A stretch of DNA of 64,000 nucleotides from UBA4416 sp964541155 (GCA_964541155.1 CAZIPC010000002.1:386431-450430), one strand, 5' to 3'. Counted from the first letter of the stretch, positions 8,236 through 18,104 are shown. Numbers and translations are program-made. The notes: generated by a model not told the origin, from the letters alone.

Positions 8236-8964
8236 ATGAATGATAGAAGAGCATTTTTTAAAAAAATAGGGTTATTAGGGCTTTCTGGAATTGCAACCAA
8301 GCTAGTAAGTAACCAGCAACTAAATGCTTTGGAAATCATTGCTCAACAATCTTCACAATTTGTGCCCTTTACCCTTCCTTTGCTGCCATATGCTTATAAT
8401 TCTTTAGAACCATATATTGATGAACAAACCATGAAAATTCATCATACTAAACATCATCAAGCATATATAGATAAATTAAATAAAGCGTTAGAAAGCACAA
8501 CAACCGATTTTAAACTAGAGGAGGCATTTAAAACCATATCTAAAATGGATGTTGTTATTAGAAATAACGCAGGCGGACATTATAATCATAGTTTATTTTG
8601 GCAATTAATGAAACCTTCAGCTGATATGCATAACAAGCCTGCAGGTAAACTTGAAGAAGCAATTATTAGAGATTTTAAATCAGTAGAAGAGTTTAAAAAA
8701 GAATTTACTGAAAAATCAATCAAATTATTTGGCAGCGGGTGGTGTTGGCTTATTAAACAAGATGGAAAATTAAAAATAACTACTACTACTAATCAAGATA
8801 ATCCTTTAATGGATGTTGCAACAGAAAAAGGGATTCCAATTTTAGGTTTAGATGTTTGGGAGCATGCATATTATCTAAAATATCAAAACAAACGTACAGA
8901 TTATATTACTAATTGGTGGAACATCGTTAATTGGGAAAAAGCTGAGCAATTTTTTAATCAATAA
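8236..8964 (+). CDS. sodA: Superoxide dismutase (Mn type) with N-terminal Tat-like export signal
   Basis: The enzyme converts superoxide to hydrogen peroxide and oxygen. From about residue 44 it follows E. coli SodA closely: the first ligand His69 in KIHHTKHHQAY, the GGHYNHSLFW segment and the metal ligands in LDVWEHAYYLKY. The GG in that segment and the Gln in NQDNPL are Mn-type marks; cambialistic use remains possible. The first 43 residues are an extension beginning MNDRRAFFKKIGLLGLSGIA, a twin-arginine motif plus hydrophobic stretch, so the folded enzyme is probably exported with its metal already bound. Translation begins right after the biotin carrier gene. A terminator follows. Confidence 0.93.
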   Translation: MNDRRAFFKKIGLLGLSGIATKLVSNQQLNALEIIAQQSSQFVPFTLPLLPYAYNSLEPYIDEQTMKIHHTKHHQAYIDKLNKALESTTTDFKLEEAFKTISKMDVVIRNNAGGHYNHSLFWQLMKPSADMHNKPAGKLEEAIIRDFKSVEEFKKEFTEKSIKLFGSGWCWLIKQDGKLKITTTTNQDNPLMDVATEKGIPILGLDVWEHAYYLKYQNKRTDYITNWWNIVNWEKAEQFFNQ

Positions 8965-8975
8965 ATTAACTACAT

Positions 8976-9009
8976 TAAAAATCCTAACTATTATTTAGTT
9001 GGGATTTTT
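8976..9009 (+). terminator. Rho-independent terminator
   Basis: AAAATCCTAACTA (8978-8990) pairs with TAGTTGGGATTTT across a short loop, with one T-G pair, and ends in a T-run. It separates the superoxide dismutase gene from aspS. Confidence 0.8.
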
Positions 9010-9061
9010 GGTTTCTATATCTCAACGAATTTAGGTAAATTAGAGCCTTAAATTTTTTACT

Positions 9062-10840
9062 ATGTTACGTACACATACTTGCGGCGAATTAAGATTAACA
9101 GATATTAATAAACAAGTTACACTTTGTGGATGGGTTCAAAAATCTAGAGACTTAGGTGGTATGACGTTTATTGATTTAAGAGATCGTTATGGAATTACAC
9201 AACTAGCCTTTAATGAAGATGTTGATAAAGACATGAATAGTTTGGCTCGCAAGGTTGGTCGTGAATTTGTTATTCAGGTTACTGGTATAGTAATTGAACG
9301 TGAAAGTAAAAATAAAAATAACCCTACTGGTGAAATAGAATTATTAGTAAAGCAATTTAAAATATTAAACGAATCAACAACCCCTCCTTTTACCATTGAA
9401 GATAATACTGATGGCGGTGATGAACTTCGCATGAAGTATAGGTATTTAGATTTACGCAGAGCGGAAGTACGTAAAAACCTTGAGTTACGTCATCGTATGG
9501 CTATTGAAACTCGTAATTATTTAGATAAATTAAATTTTTTAGAAGTAGAAACACCAGTATTAATTAAATCAACACCTGAAGGGGCTCGAGATTTTGTAGT
9601 ACCAAGCCGAATGAATGCTGGACAGTTTTATGCGTTACCACAATCACCACAAACCTTTAAACAGCTATTAATGGTTGGTGGGTTTGACAGGTATTACCAA
9701 ATTGTAAAATGTTTTAGAGACGAAGATTTACGAGCTGATAGACAACCTGAATTTACTCAAATAGATTGCGAAATGAGTTTTGTTGAACAAAAAGACATTT
9801 TAGATACATTTGAAGGGTTAGTTCGTCATTTATTTAAATCTGTAAAAAATATTGACATGCCTAACGTTCCGCATATGACCTATGCTGATGCTATGAAATA
9901 TTATGGGAACGACAAGCCTGACACACGTTTTGAAATGAAATTTGTAGAGATGAACCAAGTAGTTTCTGGTAAGAATTTTAAAGTATTTGACGAAGCAGAA
10001 TTAGTAATAGCTATATGCGCAAAAGGAGCTTCTGAGTACACGCGTAAACAGTTAGATGAGTTAACAGAGTGGGTTAAACGTCCTCAAATTGGAGCAACGG
10101 GTTTAGTATACGCTCGTCATAATGCAGATGGAACTATAAAATCGAGTGTAGATAAATTTTATAATGAAGAAGATTTAAAGGCTTGGTCTGTTGCCTGTAA
10201 TTCAGAGCCTGGCGACTTAATATTACTATTAGCTGGCGCAGATGAAAAAACACGTAAGGCTATGAGCGAATTACGATTAGAAATGGGCTCAAGATTGGGA
10301 CTAAGAGATAAAACAAAATTTTCGGCATTATGGGTCATTGATTTTCCATTATTAGAGTGGAATGATGGCGACCCTAATTTGCTAGCATCATTGGCTGGCA
10401 GATGGCATGCAAAACATCATCCATTTACTTCTCCAAACCCTGATGATGTTGAATTATTAAAAACAAATCCAGGTGCTGTTAGAGCTAATGCGTATGATTT
10501 AGTGATTAATGGTGTTGAAGTAGGAGGAGGAAGCATTAGAATTCATAATAAAGACATACAGGCTCAAATGTTTGATTTGCTTGGATTTACAAAAGAAGAA
10601 GCTCAAAAGCAATTTGGTTTTTTAATGAATGCATTTGAGTACGGTGCGCCGCCTCATGGAGGATTAGCATTTGGTTTTGATAGACTATGCTCGTTATTTG
10701 GAGGAAGCGATAGTATTAGAGATTTTATTGCGTTTCCTAAAAACAACTCAGGAAGAGATGTGATGATTGATAGTCCTAGTGAAATTAGCGACGAACAATT
10801 AAAAGAATTAAATATTTTATCTACTGTAGAAGCAAAATAA
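9062..10840 (+). CDS. aspS: Aspartyl-tRNA synthetase
   Basis: A 592-residue class II synthetase that charges tRNA-Asp. It has the N-terminal OB-fold anticodon domain (LCGWVQKSRDLGGMTFIDLRD near residue 20), motif 2 region FRDEDLRADRQPEFTQID and motif 3 GGLAFGFDRL near the C-terminus. The bacterial GAD insertion occupies the middle. Full length, no defects seen. A TauE/SafE-family permease begins at the base after its stop, so aspS heads a run that continues through mltG to 13328. Confidence 0.97.
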   Translation: MLRTHTCGELRLTDINKQVTLCGWVQKSRDLGGMTFIDLRDRYGITQLAFNEDVDKDMNSLARKVGREFVIQVTGIVIERESKNKNNPTGEIELLVKQFKILNESTTPPFTIEDNTDGGDELRMKYRYLDLRRAEVRKNLELRHRMAIETRNYLDKLNFLEVETPVLIKSTPEGARDFVVPSRMNAGQFYALPQSPQTFKQLLMVGGFDRYYQIVKCFRDEDLRADRQPEFTQIDCEMSFVEQKDILDTFEGLVRHLFKSVKNIDMPNVPHMTYADAMKYYGNDKPDTRFEMKFVEMNQVVSGKNFKVFDEAELVIAICAKGASEYTRKQLDELTEWVKRPQIGATGLVYARHNADGTIKSSVDKFYNEEDLKAWSVACNSEPGDLILLLAGADEKTRKAMSELRLEMGSRLGLRDKTKFSALWVIDFPLLEWNDGDPNLLASLAGRWHAKHHPFTSPNPDDVELLKTNPGAVRANAYDLVINGVEVGGGSIRIHNKDIQAQMFDLLGFTKEEAQKQFGFLMNAFEYGAPPHGGLAFGFDRLCSLFGGSDSIRDFIAFPKNNSGRDVMIDSPSEISDEQLKELNILSTVEAK

Positions 10841-11647
10841 TTGATTATAGGAGGTTGTATAGCTTTTTTATTAATCGGGTTAATTCTAGGATTGATAGGT
10901 GGCGGAGGCTCTATACTTGGAGTGCCTATTTTAATTTATATATTTGGATATAATACAGATGAAGCAACCAGTTACTCGTTGTTTATTGTTGGAGTTACTT
11001 CATTAGTGGGTGCTGTAACTTATATCAAAAAAGGCAACATTAGTATTGAAGCCATTTTGCAATTTGCCATTGCGTCATTACTTACAGTGTATTGTGTTCG
11101 TAAATTTTTAATGCCTATTATTCCTACTTCATTTTATGTTATGCATTTTAAAATATTAAAACATACTATGATTATGATCATGTTTTCAATTTTAATTTTA
11201 TCATCTTCTATTAGTATGATAAAAAAGAAAAAGTATGATAGAATCAATGAAGTAAAATGGGATGAATTTTCAAAAAGCCCATTAGGTATTCCATTTGTAA
11301 TCATATTAGGTATTTTGGTAGGATTTATAACAGGTTTTGTAGGTGCTGGCGGTGGATTTATAATTGTTCCTGTGTTAATTTTCTTTTTAAGATTAAATTT
11401 AAAAAAAGCAATCGGCACTTCTTTATGTATTATTGCAATTAATTCGTTAATTGGGTTTATAGGTAATATTGGCAATCAATCAATTAATTGGAAAGTTTTA
11501 TTTTTAATCACGGCTATTTGTATGGTTGGTGTTTTTATTGGAAGCTTATTATCAAACAAAGTATCATCACACAAACTAAAACCAGCATTTGGTTGGTTTA
11601 CATTAATAGTTGGTATTTTTATTTTATTAAAAGAAACAATAGCTTAA
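10841..11647 (+). CDS. TauE/SafE-family membrane permease
   Basis: A 268-residue polytopic protein with about eight membrane helices. The family's two-fold repeat is visible: LIGLILGLIGGGGSILGVPI in the first half and GFITGFVGAGGGFIIVPVLI in the second. Members export sulfite, sulfoacetate or other small organic anions, so the substrate is open. The start is TTG at 10841, directly after the aspS stop; there is no ATG before the first repeat, so TTG is the best choice. Translational coupling to aspS is likely, with mltG 4 bases downstream. Confidence 0.85.
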   Translation: MIIGGCIAFLLIGLILGLIGGGGSILGVPILIYIFGYNTDEATSYSLFIVGVTSLVGAVTYIKKGNISIEAILQFAIASLLTVYCVRKFLMPIIPTSFYVMHFKILKHTMIMIMFSILILSSSISMIKKKKYDRINEVKWDEFSKSPLGIPFVIILGILVGFITGFVGAGGGFIIVPVLIFFLRLNLKKAIGTSLCIIAINSLIGFIGNIGNQSINWKVLFLITAICMVGVFIGSLLSNKVSSHKLKPAFGWFTLIVGIFILLKETIA

Positions 11648-11651
11648 TATC

Positions 11652-12704
11652 GTGGCAAAATCAAAAGGAAGTTTATTTAAAAAAAGCATACTATTTTTAG
11701 TACTACTAACACTAATGTTAGTAGGATATTGGGCCTACGAAAATATTATTAAAAATAACGTGCACCTGGATGGTAAAAAGTATACATACATTTATATTAA
11801 AACTAATGCAACGTTTGATGATGTATTAGATGAATTATACAATCAAAATATAATCGACGATCATCAAAGTTTTGAATGGATGGCAAAAGAAATGGATTTA
11901 CCACAACATATTAATTCTGGAAAATACAGGATCGATGCAAAAATGAGTAATCGTTCTATTATCAAAATGATTATTAATTCCAAACAAGAAAAAGTGAAAT
12001 TGTATTTCAATTCTCAAATAAGAACAAAGGAACAATTTATTGAGTATGTTTCCGAAAAACTTGAAATCCATAAATCAGAATTAGAAAATTATTGTTCAGA
12101 TAAATCTGTACTGGCTAATGAATTTGGATTAAATGAAGATAATTTTATGGCTTTAATTATTCCTAAAACCTATGAAGTAAAATGGACTACCCATCTTAAC
12201 GATTTGTTCTCATTATTAAAACAATCCTATAAAGCAGTTTGGACAAAAGACAAGATTGCTAAAGCAAATTCCATAGGATATTCTGCCCCTGAAATCACAA
12301 CACTAGCATCTATTGTGCAAAGTGAAAGTAGTATTGTATCAGAACAAAAAAAAATAGCAGGTGTTTATATAAACAGGTTAAAAAAAGATATGAAACTACA
12401 AGCAGATCCAACTATTGTATTTGCTAATCAAAAATTTGATGTACAGCGTGTTTTATCCGCCGATAAAGACATAGATTCTCCATATAACACATACCGTTAC
12501 AAGGGATTACCTCCAGGTCCTATTTGCATTGTAAATCCACAAAGTATTGATGCTGTTTTAAATTACACAAAACATCAATATACTTATTTTTGCGCTAAAC
12601 CTGATTTTAGTGGTTATTCAAGATTTACTGTAGATTATAAAGTGCATCAAAAAAACGCTAAAGAGTATCAGCAAGCATTAAATGATAAAGGAATAAAAAG
12701 ATAA
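11652..12704 (+). CDS. mltG: Endolytic murein transglycosylase MltG (YceG-like)
   Basis: A 350-residue inner-membrane protein with one N-terminal helix (about 10-27, ILFLVLLTLMLVGYWAYENI), a LysM-like region and the catalytic YceG domain. The motif LASIVQSES holds the conserved glutamate, followed by the typical INRLKKDMKLQADPTIVFA and the late YKGLPPGPICNP-like segment. MltG cuts new glycan strands and so sets their length, working beside PBP1-type synthases; a PBP1A gene lies at 37966. GTG at 11652 is the start, 4 bases after the permease stop. Confidence 0.93.
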   Translation: MAKSKGSLFKKSILFLVLLTLMLVGYWAYENIIKNNVHLDGKKYTYIYIKTNATFDDVLDELYNQNIIDDHQSFEWMAKEMDLPQHINSGKYRIDAKMSNRSIIKMIINSKQEKVKLYFNSQIRTKEQFIEYVSEKLEIHKSELENYCSDKSVLANEFGLNEDNFMALIIPKTYEVKWTTHLNDLFSLLKQSYKAVWTKDKIAKANSIGYSAPEITTLASIVQSESSIVSEQKKIAGVYINRLKKDMKLQADPTIVFANQKFDVQRVLSADKDIDSPYNTYRYKGLPPGPICIVNPQSIDAVLNYTKHQYTYFCAKPDFSGYSRFTVDYKVHQKNAKEYQQALNDKGIKR

Positions 12705-12713
12705 TCTAAAAAT

Positions 12714-13328
12714 ATGTTTACCGAAAAATTAAATAAAAAATTATCAACGGCTTTATTAGAACAGGGTTTTGTAGAGCCAAAACCCATACAAGTAAAATGT
12801 ATTCCAAAAATTAATGGAGGTGCTGATGTAATTGGTATTGGACCAGAAGGCTGTGGCAAAAGTTTTACAATACTTACTACAGCCATGCAAAAATTAAACT
12901 ATGCTTTTGAAGATGCACCAAGAGCTTTAATTATTGTTGCAGATGAAACTAAGGCGCTGGCAATGTTAGAGCAGTTTAAACTATTATCTTATAACTCGGA
13001 TTTAAGAGCTGAAGCCGTTTATGAAAGCGGGAAAATAGACAAACAAACAGAAGCCATTTATTTTGGAACTGATATTGTTATTGGAACACCAAAACGAGTG
13101 ATGGAAATTTATTTTAAAAAGAATTTTAATTTAAATAAAATTAAATTTTTTGCTATAGACGATGCCGAAATGATGATTAAAAATTCGGCACAAGGCCAAA
13201 TAGACAGATTAGCACTAAGTTTACCAAAATGCCAACATCTTGTGTTTACAAACCAATTAACCGAAAAAATAGAAAAGTTAATAGAAAAATTTATTGTTGC
13301 CCCAGTTATTATTGAGGTAGAAGAATAA
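12714..13328 (+). CDS. Single-domain DEAD-box-like protein
   Basis: This 204-residue protein matches only the first RecA domain of DEAD-box RNA helicases. Visible are a Q-motif-like VEPKPIQ, motif I GPEGCGKS, a changed motif Ia (VADETKA), IGTPKRV for motif Ib, DDAE in place of DEAD, and FTNQ in place of the SAT motif. It ends with a normal stop and no second RecA domain follows, so it cannot be a standard helicase. It is intact, not a fresh truncation, since 132 residues before the stop are conserved in style. It may bind ATP or RNA without unwinding. It lies 9 bases after mltG, in the aspS run. Confidence 0.75.
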   Translation: MFTEKLNKKLSTALLEQGFVEPKPIQVKCIPKINGGADVIGIGPEGCGKSFTILTTAMQKLNYAFEDAPRALIIVADETKALAMLEQFKLLSYNSDLRAEAVYESGKIDKQTEAIYFGTDIVIGTPKRVMEIYFKKNFNLNKIKFFAIDDAEMMIKNSAQGQIDRLALSLPKCQHLVFTNQLTEKIEKLIEKFIVAPVIIEVEE

Positions 13329-13338
13329 TAATTGTTAT

Positions 13339-13737
13339 TTATTTTAATCGTTCTAAAACACCCTTTCGTTTTACAATATTTTTATAATCCCATTGTATGA
13401 TTTTTGATTTTTTAAGCCAACGTTTCAAATCTTTGGTATTAATTTGTTTAGGAGATGTATAAAAAATAGAAGCATCTTTAAACTTTCCACTTTTTCCTGG
13501 TACTAACAGTTCTTCTTCAAAACTTGCTCCACTCCAAAATAATAATTGCAGTCCTGCTTTTAGTTTGCTATATCCTACAATAGGATTACCAGCTAAAAAC
13601 CAAACAGGATGGCCATGCCAAATCTTATGATCGGCATCAGGCAAATGTTTACAAATTTCTTCATGCAATTTATCACAAATTTCTCTGTCTGTTGTTAGTT
13701 GAGAATTATGATAATCTTGTATTTCTTTATTCATCAT
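13339..13737 (-). CDS. DUF1801-family protein
   Basis: A 132-residue cytoplasmic protein with the DUF1801 (YdhG/YjhX-like) fold signature: an N-terminal helix, HKIWHGHPVWFLAGNPIVGY, LQLLFWSG and a basic C-terminus (LKRWLKKSKIIQWDY). The function of the family is not established. It is convergent with the DEAD-box-like gene, 10 bases away, and is a single-gene unit. Confidence 0.8.
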   Translation of the reverse strand: MMNKEIQDYHNSQLTTDREICDKLHEEICKHLPDADHKIWHGHPVWFLAGNPIVGYSKLKAGLQLLFWSGASFEEELLVPGKSGKFKDASIFYTSPKQINTKDLKRWLKKSKIIQWDYKNIVKRKGVLERLK

Positions 13738-13885
13738 TTAATAGCACCAAAATATAAAACATAGATTTTGATTAACTTTATAAATATATTTTAATAGTTA
13801 TAAAGTATCAACTTTTCATATAAATAAAAAACTGCTTTTATTCCCTCAATTTTTTTATATTTAATGCATATTATTTAGTTTAATT

Positions 13886-15988
13886 ATGAACGCACTACAA
13901 AATTATGCTTTAGGACAATGGGCAGCAGGTTCTGAAAAAGGACAAGAATTATATAATGCTATTAATGGTGATATAATAGCCACCGCAAGTAGTAAGGGAT
14001 TAGATTTTGGTGCCATGTGCCATTATGCGCGCACCGTTGGTGGACCAAAATTACGTAACATGACATTTCAACAACGTGGGTTAATGTTGAAGGCATTAGC
14101 GTTACACTTACAAAGTAAAAAAGAAGAATTTTATAAAATATCATGGGCAACTGGAGCAACGCGTATTGATAGTTGGGTAGATATTGAAGGTGGTATAGGA
14201 AATTTATTTACCTATGCCTCTTTGCGTCGTCAATTTCCTAACGAAACATTTTGTTACGATGGTGATGTTGCCCGTTTATCGAAAAACAACACCTTTATTG
14301 GTCATCATATTTGTGTTCCAAAAGAAGGTGTAGCCATTCATATCAATGCATTTAATTTCCCGGTTTGGGGTATGTTAGAAAAAGTGGCTGTTAATTGGTT
14401 GGCTGGTGTGCCTGCTATTGTTAAACCCGCAGCTTTAACATCTTATTTAACCGAAGCCGTTGTTAAAGAAATTATAGCAAGCAACATTTTACCAGAAGGC
14501 GCCTTACAATTAATTTGCGGAAGTGCAAATGGAATTTTAGATCATGTAGAAAGTCAAGATATTGTTACGTTTACAGGGTCTGCATCTACAGGCAAAATGT
14601 TAAAGGCACATCCACGCTTATTGCAAGAAGCGGTTCATTTTAATATGGAAGCAGATTCTTTAAACTGTTGCGTATTAGGTACAGATGTAACACCGTCAAT
14701 GCCTGAGTTTGATATATTTATTAAAGAAATTGCTCGAGAAATTACAACTAAAGCAGGGCAAAAGTGTACAGCTGTGCGTCGTGTTATTGTACCCGAAAAC
14801 ATGGTTGAAGAGGTACAAATTGCATTAGGTAAACGCTTAGCGCAAAATGTTATTGGCGATCCAAATGTTGAAGGTGTTCGTATGGGCTCATTGGCAGGTC
14901 AATCACAATTAACAGAAGTAAAAGAGAAAGTAGAGTTGCTTTCTAAAACACAAAAAATAATCATTGGTAATTTCGAAAACTTTGACGTAAAAGGAGCCGA
15001 TAAACATAAAGGCGCGTTTATGCCACCAATTATTTTTTATAATGATAAACCATTTACAAATACAGATTGCCATAACATAGAAGCCTTTGGGCCTGTTAGT
15101 ACAATTATGCCTTACAAAACAATTGAAGATGCTATTCAGTTATCTAAAATGGGAAAAGGAAGTTTAGTAAGTTCTATTGTAACAGCCAACGAAACGCTTG
15201 CTCGTAAATATGTTATTGGAGCAGCATGCATGCATGGTCGTATTTTGGTTTTAAATAATGAGTGCGCAAAAGAAAGTACTGGGCATGGTTCTCCAATGCC
15301 AATGCTTGTGCATGGAGGTCCAGGTAGAGCTGGAGGCGGCGAAGAAATGGGCGGAAAACGAGGAGTATTTCATTATTTGCAACGCACAGCTATACAAGGT
15401 TCACCTTCAATGATAACATCTATTTTAAATAACTATCAAGTTGGCGCTAAAATGATTATTAAAGATGTGCACCCGTTTCGTCAATATTTTGAAGATTTAG
15501 AAGTTGGTGAAACAACTATTACTCCAACACATACAGTAACTGAAGATGATTTAGTAAACTTCGCTAATTTAACAGGCGATAAATTTTATGCCCACCTTCA
15601 AGCAGATGCATTAGAAGGAACAATATTTAAGCGAACAGTAGCACACGGCTATTTTATTTTATCTAAAGCAGCTGGATTATTTGTTGATCCTCCAAAGGGC
15701 CCTGTATTATTAAATTATGGAATTGATGAATGTCGTTTTACCCGACCAATTTATCCAGGCATGACAATTGGTGTAAAATTTACATGTAAAGAAAAATTAG
15801 AAAATGACAAGCCATTAACTGCAGCTAATGGAGAAGAAGTAAAAGTAGGAATTGTGAAGTGGGTAGTTGATATTTATGATGCGAGTTCAATGGATATTTT
15901 AGAAAAATACGATGCTGTAGACCAAGCTGGTCAAACAGTTGGAATTGCCACCATTTTAACAATGGTAAAGCTGAGAAATCAGAATTAA
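13886..15988 (+). CDS. paaZ: PaaZ: oxepin-CoA hydrolase / 3-oxo-5,6-dehydrosuberyl-CoA semialdehyde dehydrogenase
   Basis: A 700-residue fusion. Residues about 1-520 form an aldehyde dehydrogenase, with the catalytic glutamate region HFNMEADSLN and the cysteine in TKAGQKCTAVRR. Residues about 530-690 form a MaoC-type hydratase (THTVTEDDLVNFANLTGD, then FYAHLQADA and VAHGYF, which hold its Asp and His). The protein opens the oxepin-CoA ring in phenylacetate catabolism and then oxidises the aldehyde product. No paaABCDE genes are adjacent; a hotdog thioesterase at 23572 and an enoyl-CoA hydratase at 57392 could belong to the same pathway but are far apart. The length is normal and both active sites look intact. 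Confidence 0.92.
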   Translation: MNALQNYALGQWAAGSEKGQELYNAINGDIIATASSKGLDFGAMCHYARTVGGPKLRNMTFQQRGLMLKALALHLQSKKEEFYKISWATGATRIDSWVDIEGGIGNLFTYASLRRQFPNETFCYDGDVARLSKNNTFIGHHICVPKEGVAIHINAFNFPVWGMLEKVAVNWLAGVPAIVKPAALTSYLTEAVVKEIIASNILPEGALQLICGSANGILDHVESQDIVTFTGSASTGKMLKAHPRLLQEAVHFNMEADSLNCCVLGTDVTPSMPEFDIFIKEIAREITTKAGQKCTAVRRVIVPENMVEEVQIALGKRLAQNVIGDPNVEGVRMGSLAGQSQLTEVKEKVELLSKTQKIIIGNFENFDVKGADKHKGAFMPPIIFYNDKPFTNTDCHNIEAFGPVSTIMPYKTIEDAIQLSKMGKGSLVSSIVTANETLARKYVIGAACMHGRILVLNNECAKESTGHGSPMPMLVHGGPGRAGGGEEMGGKRGVFHYLQRTAIQGSPSMITSILNNYQVGAKMIIKDVHPFRQYFEDLEVGETTITPTHTVTEDDLVNFANLTGDKFYAHLQADALEGTIFKRTVAHGYFILSKAAGLFVDPPKGPVLLNYGIDECRFTRPIYPGMTIGVKFTCKEKLENDKPLTAANGEEVKVGIVKWVVDIYDASSMDILEKYDAVDQAGQTVGIATILTMVKLRNQN

Positions 15989-16013
15989 ATTTGTACTTGT
16001 ACTAAACGCACGC

Positions 16014-18104
16014 ATGTTAACATATATAAAAAGATACTACATAGTAGTTTTACTATGTAGTTATACACTGTTTAATAAATTGTATTCTCAAGATAATATC
16101 TTAGAACAACAATTAGCTATTACTAAATACGACACAGCAAAAGCAAACGTGTATTTAAAATACGCTTCTTTATTAACTTCAGAAAATCCTATAAAAAGTT
16201 TTGATTATGTAAAAAAAGGAATTTATATTTCTAAGCAATATAATTTTGAGCAAGGGATAGCTAGTGGTTATTATGTTTTAGGAAAATTATATGATAATAT
16301 TTCTACAGATACTTCTTACTTTTATTATATAGAAGCGCTTAAAATAGAACAAAAACTAAAACGTATTTATCAGATAGCTCAAATTTATAATTCTTTAGGC
16401 ACACATTTTCAGAAACTACAAAATCCCAATTTAGCATTAGTTTATTATTTTAAGTCAATAAAAATTTTTGAAATATTAAACCATGAAAATGGTATTGCAG
16501 CTTCTTATATGGGAATTGGTAATGTTTTTTTAAATAAACAAAATTCAAAAAGAGCATTACAGTATTATCATCAGTCAATAGATAGTTATAAAAAAACAAA
16601 AAGCCCAAAGATATCTGGCCCAATGGCAAATGCGGCTATTATCTATAATGAACTTGGTCAAACAAAAAAAGCAAAAGATATGTTAGAGCAGGCTTTATAT
16701 ATTTCAATAAAAAATAATGATTTTTATTATGGAGCTTATATAACAGATGAGATAGGAAACCTATTATTAAAAGAAAAAAAATACAAAGAGTCGTTAGTTT
16801 ATTTTTTTAAATCATTAAAAATTAAAAGAGAAAAACAATTAGCAAATGCATTGTTTGCAAATTCATATAGTTATATATCTGAAACTTATCTTGCGATAAA
16901 TGAAAATGAAAAAGCACTATCTTATTTAGATTCTTTAGAGCCTATTGTTTACCAATTAAAATCAAATAACTTAAAATTATCTTTTTTAGAAGATAAAAGT
17001 AAGTACTATAAAAATATTGGCGATTATAAGAATGCCTATAACTATATATCTAGCTATAGTTTTTTAAAAGATTCATTATCAACAGATGAAATGTATAAGA
17101 AAATAGCAGAAGCTGACGCTAAACATAAATCAGAAAAAAAACAAAAAGAAATTGAGTTACTAAATAAAGATAATTTAATTCAAAAATTAAAAATAGATGA
17201 AAATAAAAAACAACGAAATGTATTTATTATTGGTGTAATTTGTTTATTGTTTTTATTAGCTTATATATATAAACAATATATACAAAAACAAAAAATAAAC
17301 GAACTTATTGTTTTACAAAAAAAACAAGTAGAAAATAAAAGTTCTATAATTGCTCAAAAGCAAAAAGAAATTTTAGACTCTATAAATTATGCCAAAAGAA
17401 TCCAGTACGCACAATTAGCTAACGTTAATATTTTAACTAAAAATTTAAATTCTTATTTTATTTTTTTTAAACCTAAAGATATTGTAAGTGGTGATTTTTA
17501 CTGGGCTACAGAACATAATAATAAATTTTATTTAGCAGTTTGTGATTGTACAGGACATGGTGTTCCGGGAGCTTTTATGAGTTTATTAAGTATTAATTTT
17601 TTAAACGAAGCAATTAAAGATAAGTGTATTATTGAACCAAATAATGTTTTAAATTATGTAAGGCAGCGAATAATAGATAATACAAATACAGATAATGCTT
17701 ATGATGGAATGGATGGAATTTTACTGTGTAAAGATTTACAAACTAATCAAATTACATATTCTGCATCTAATAATAATCCATTATTAATTCAAAACAATAA
17801 ATTAATTGTTTTGCCAAAAGATAAAATGCCAGTAGGTAAAGGAGAAAAAACGAACAGCTTTACTTTGTTTAATATTAATGCTCAAAACGGAGATGTTTTA
17901 TATTTACTCACTGATGGCTATGCTGATCAGTTTGGAGGACACAAGCAAAAGAAATTAAAACGTACTTCGTTATATCAGCTTTTAGTTTCAGTTAGTGAAC
18001 AACCAATTAACTTACAACATAAAATAATTGAAGACTCTTTTAACTCATGGAAAGCTGATTTAGAACAAGTAGACGACGTTTTAGTAATAGGCATTTCTAT
18101 ATAA
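16014..18104 (+). CDS. TPR-containing SpoIIE-type (PP2C) protein phosphatase, membrane-anchored
   Basis: A 696-residue protein with a signal-like N-terminus (IVVLLCSYTLFNKLYSQ), about six or seven TPR repeats (residues about 40-340), a coiled coil (370-395), one membrane helix (VFIIGVICLLFLLAYIY, about 401-420), a second coiled coil, and a C-terminal SpoIIE phosphatase. The phosphatase has FKPKDIVSGDFYW, then CDCTGHGVPGAFMS with metal-binding aspartate, then LYLLTDGYADQFGG. The layout puts the TPRs in the periplasm and the phosphatase in the cytoplasm, a sensor-effector common in Bacteroidota whose partners are usually anti-sigma or anti-anti-sigma proteins. None is adjacent. The gene lies 25 bases after paaZ, possibly in the same transcript. 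Confidence 0.88.
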   Translation: MLTYIKRYYIVVLLCSYTLFNKLYSQDNILEQQLAITKYDTAKANVYLKYASLLTSENPIKSFDYVKKGIYISKQYNFEQGIASGYYVLGKLYDNISTDTSYFYYIEALKIEQKLKRIYQIAQIYNSLGTHFQKLQNPNLALVYYFKSIKIFEILNHENGIAASYMGIGNVFLNKQNSKRALQYYHQSIDSYKKTKSPKISGPMANAAIIYNELGQTKKAKDMLEQALYISIKNNDFYYGAYITDEIGNLLLKEKKYKESLVYFFKSLKIKREKQLANALFANSYSYISETYLAINENEKALSYLDSLEPIVYQLKSNNLKLSFLEDKSKYYKNIGDYKNAYNYISSYSFLKDSLSTDEMYKKIAEADAKHKSEKKQKEIELLNKDNLIQKLKIDENKKQRNVFIIGVICLLFLLAYIYKQYIQKQKINELIVLQKKQVENKSSIIAQKQKEILDSINYAKRIQYAQLANVNILTKNLNSYFIFFKPKDIVSGDFYWATEHNNKFYLAVCDCTGHGVPGAFMSLLSINFLNEAIKDKCIIEPNNVLNYVRQRIIDNTNTDNAYDGMDGILLCKDLQTNQITYSASNNNPLLIQNNKLIVLPKDKMPVGKGEKTNSFTLFNINAQNGDVLYLLTDGYADQFGGHKQKKLKRTSLYQLLVSVSEQPINLQHKIIEDSFNSWKADLEQVDDVLVIGISI

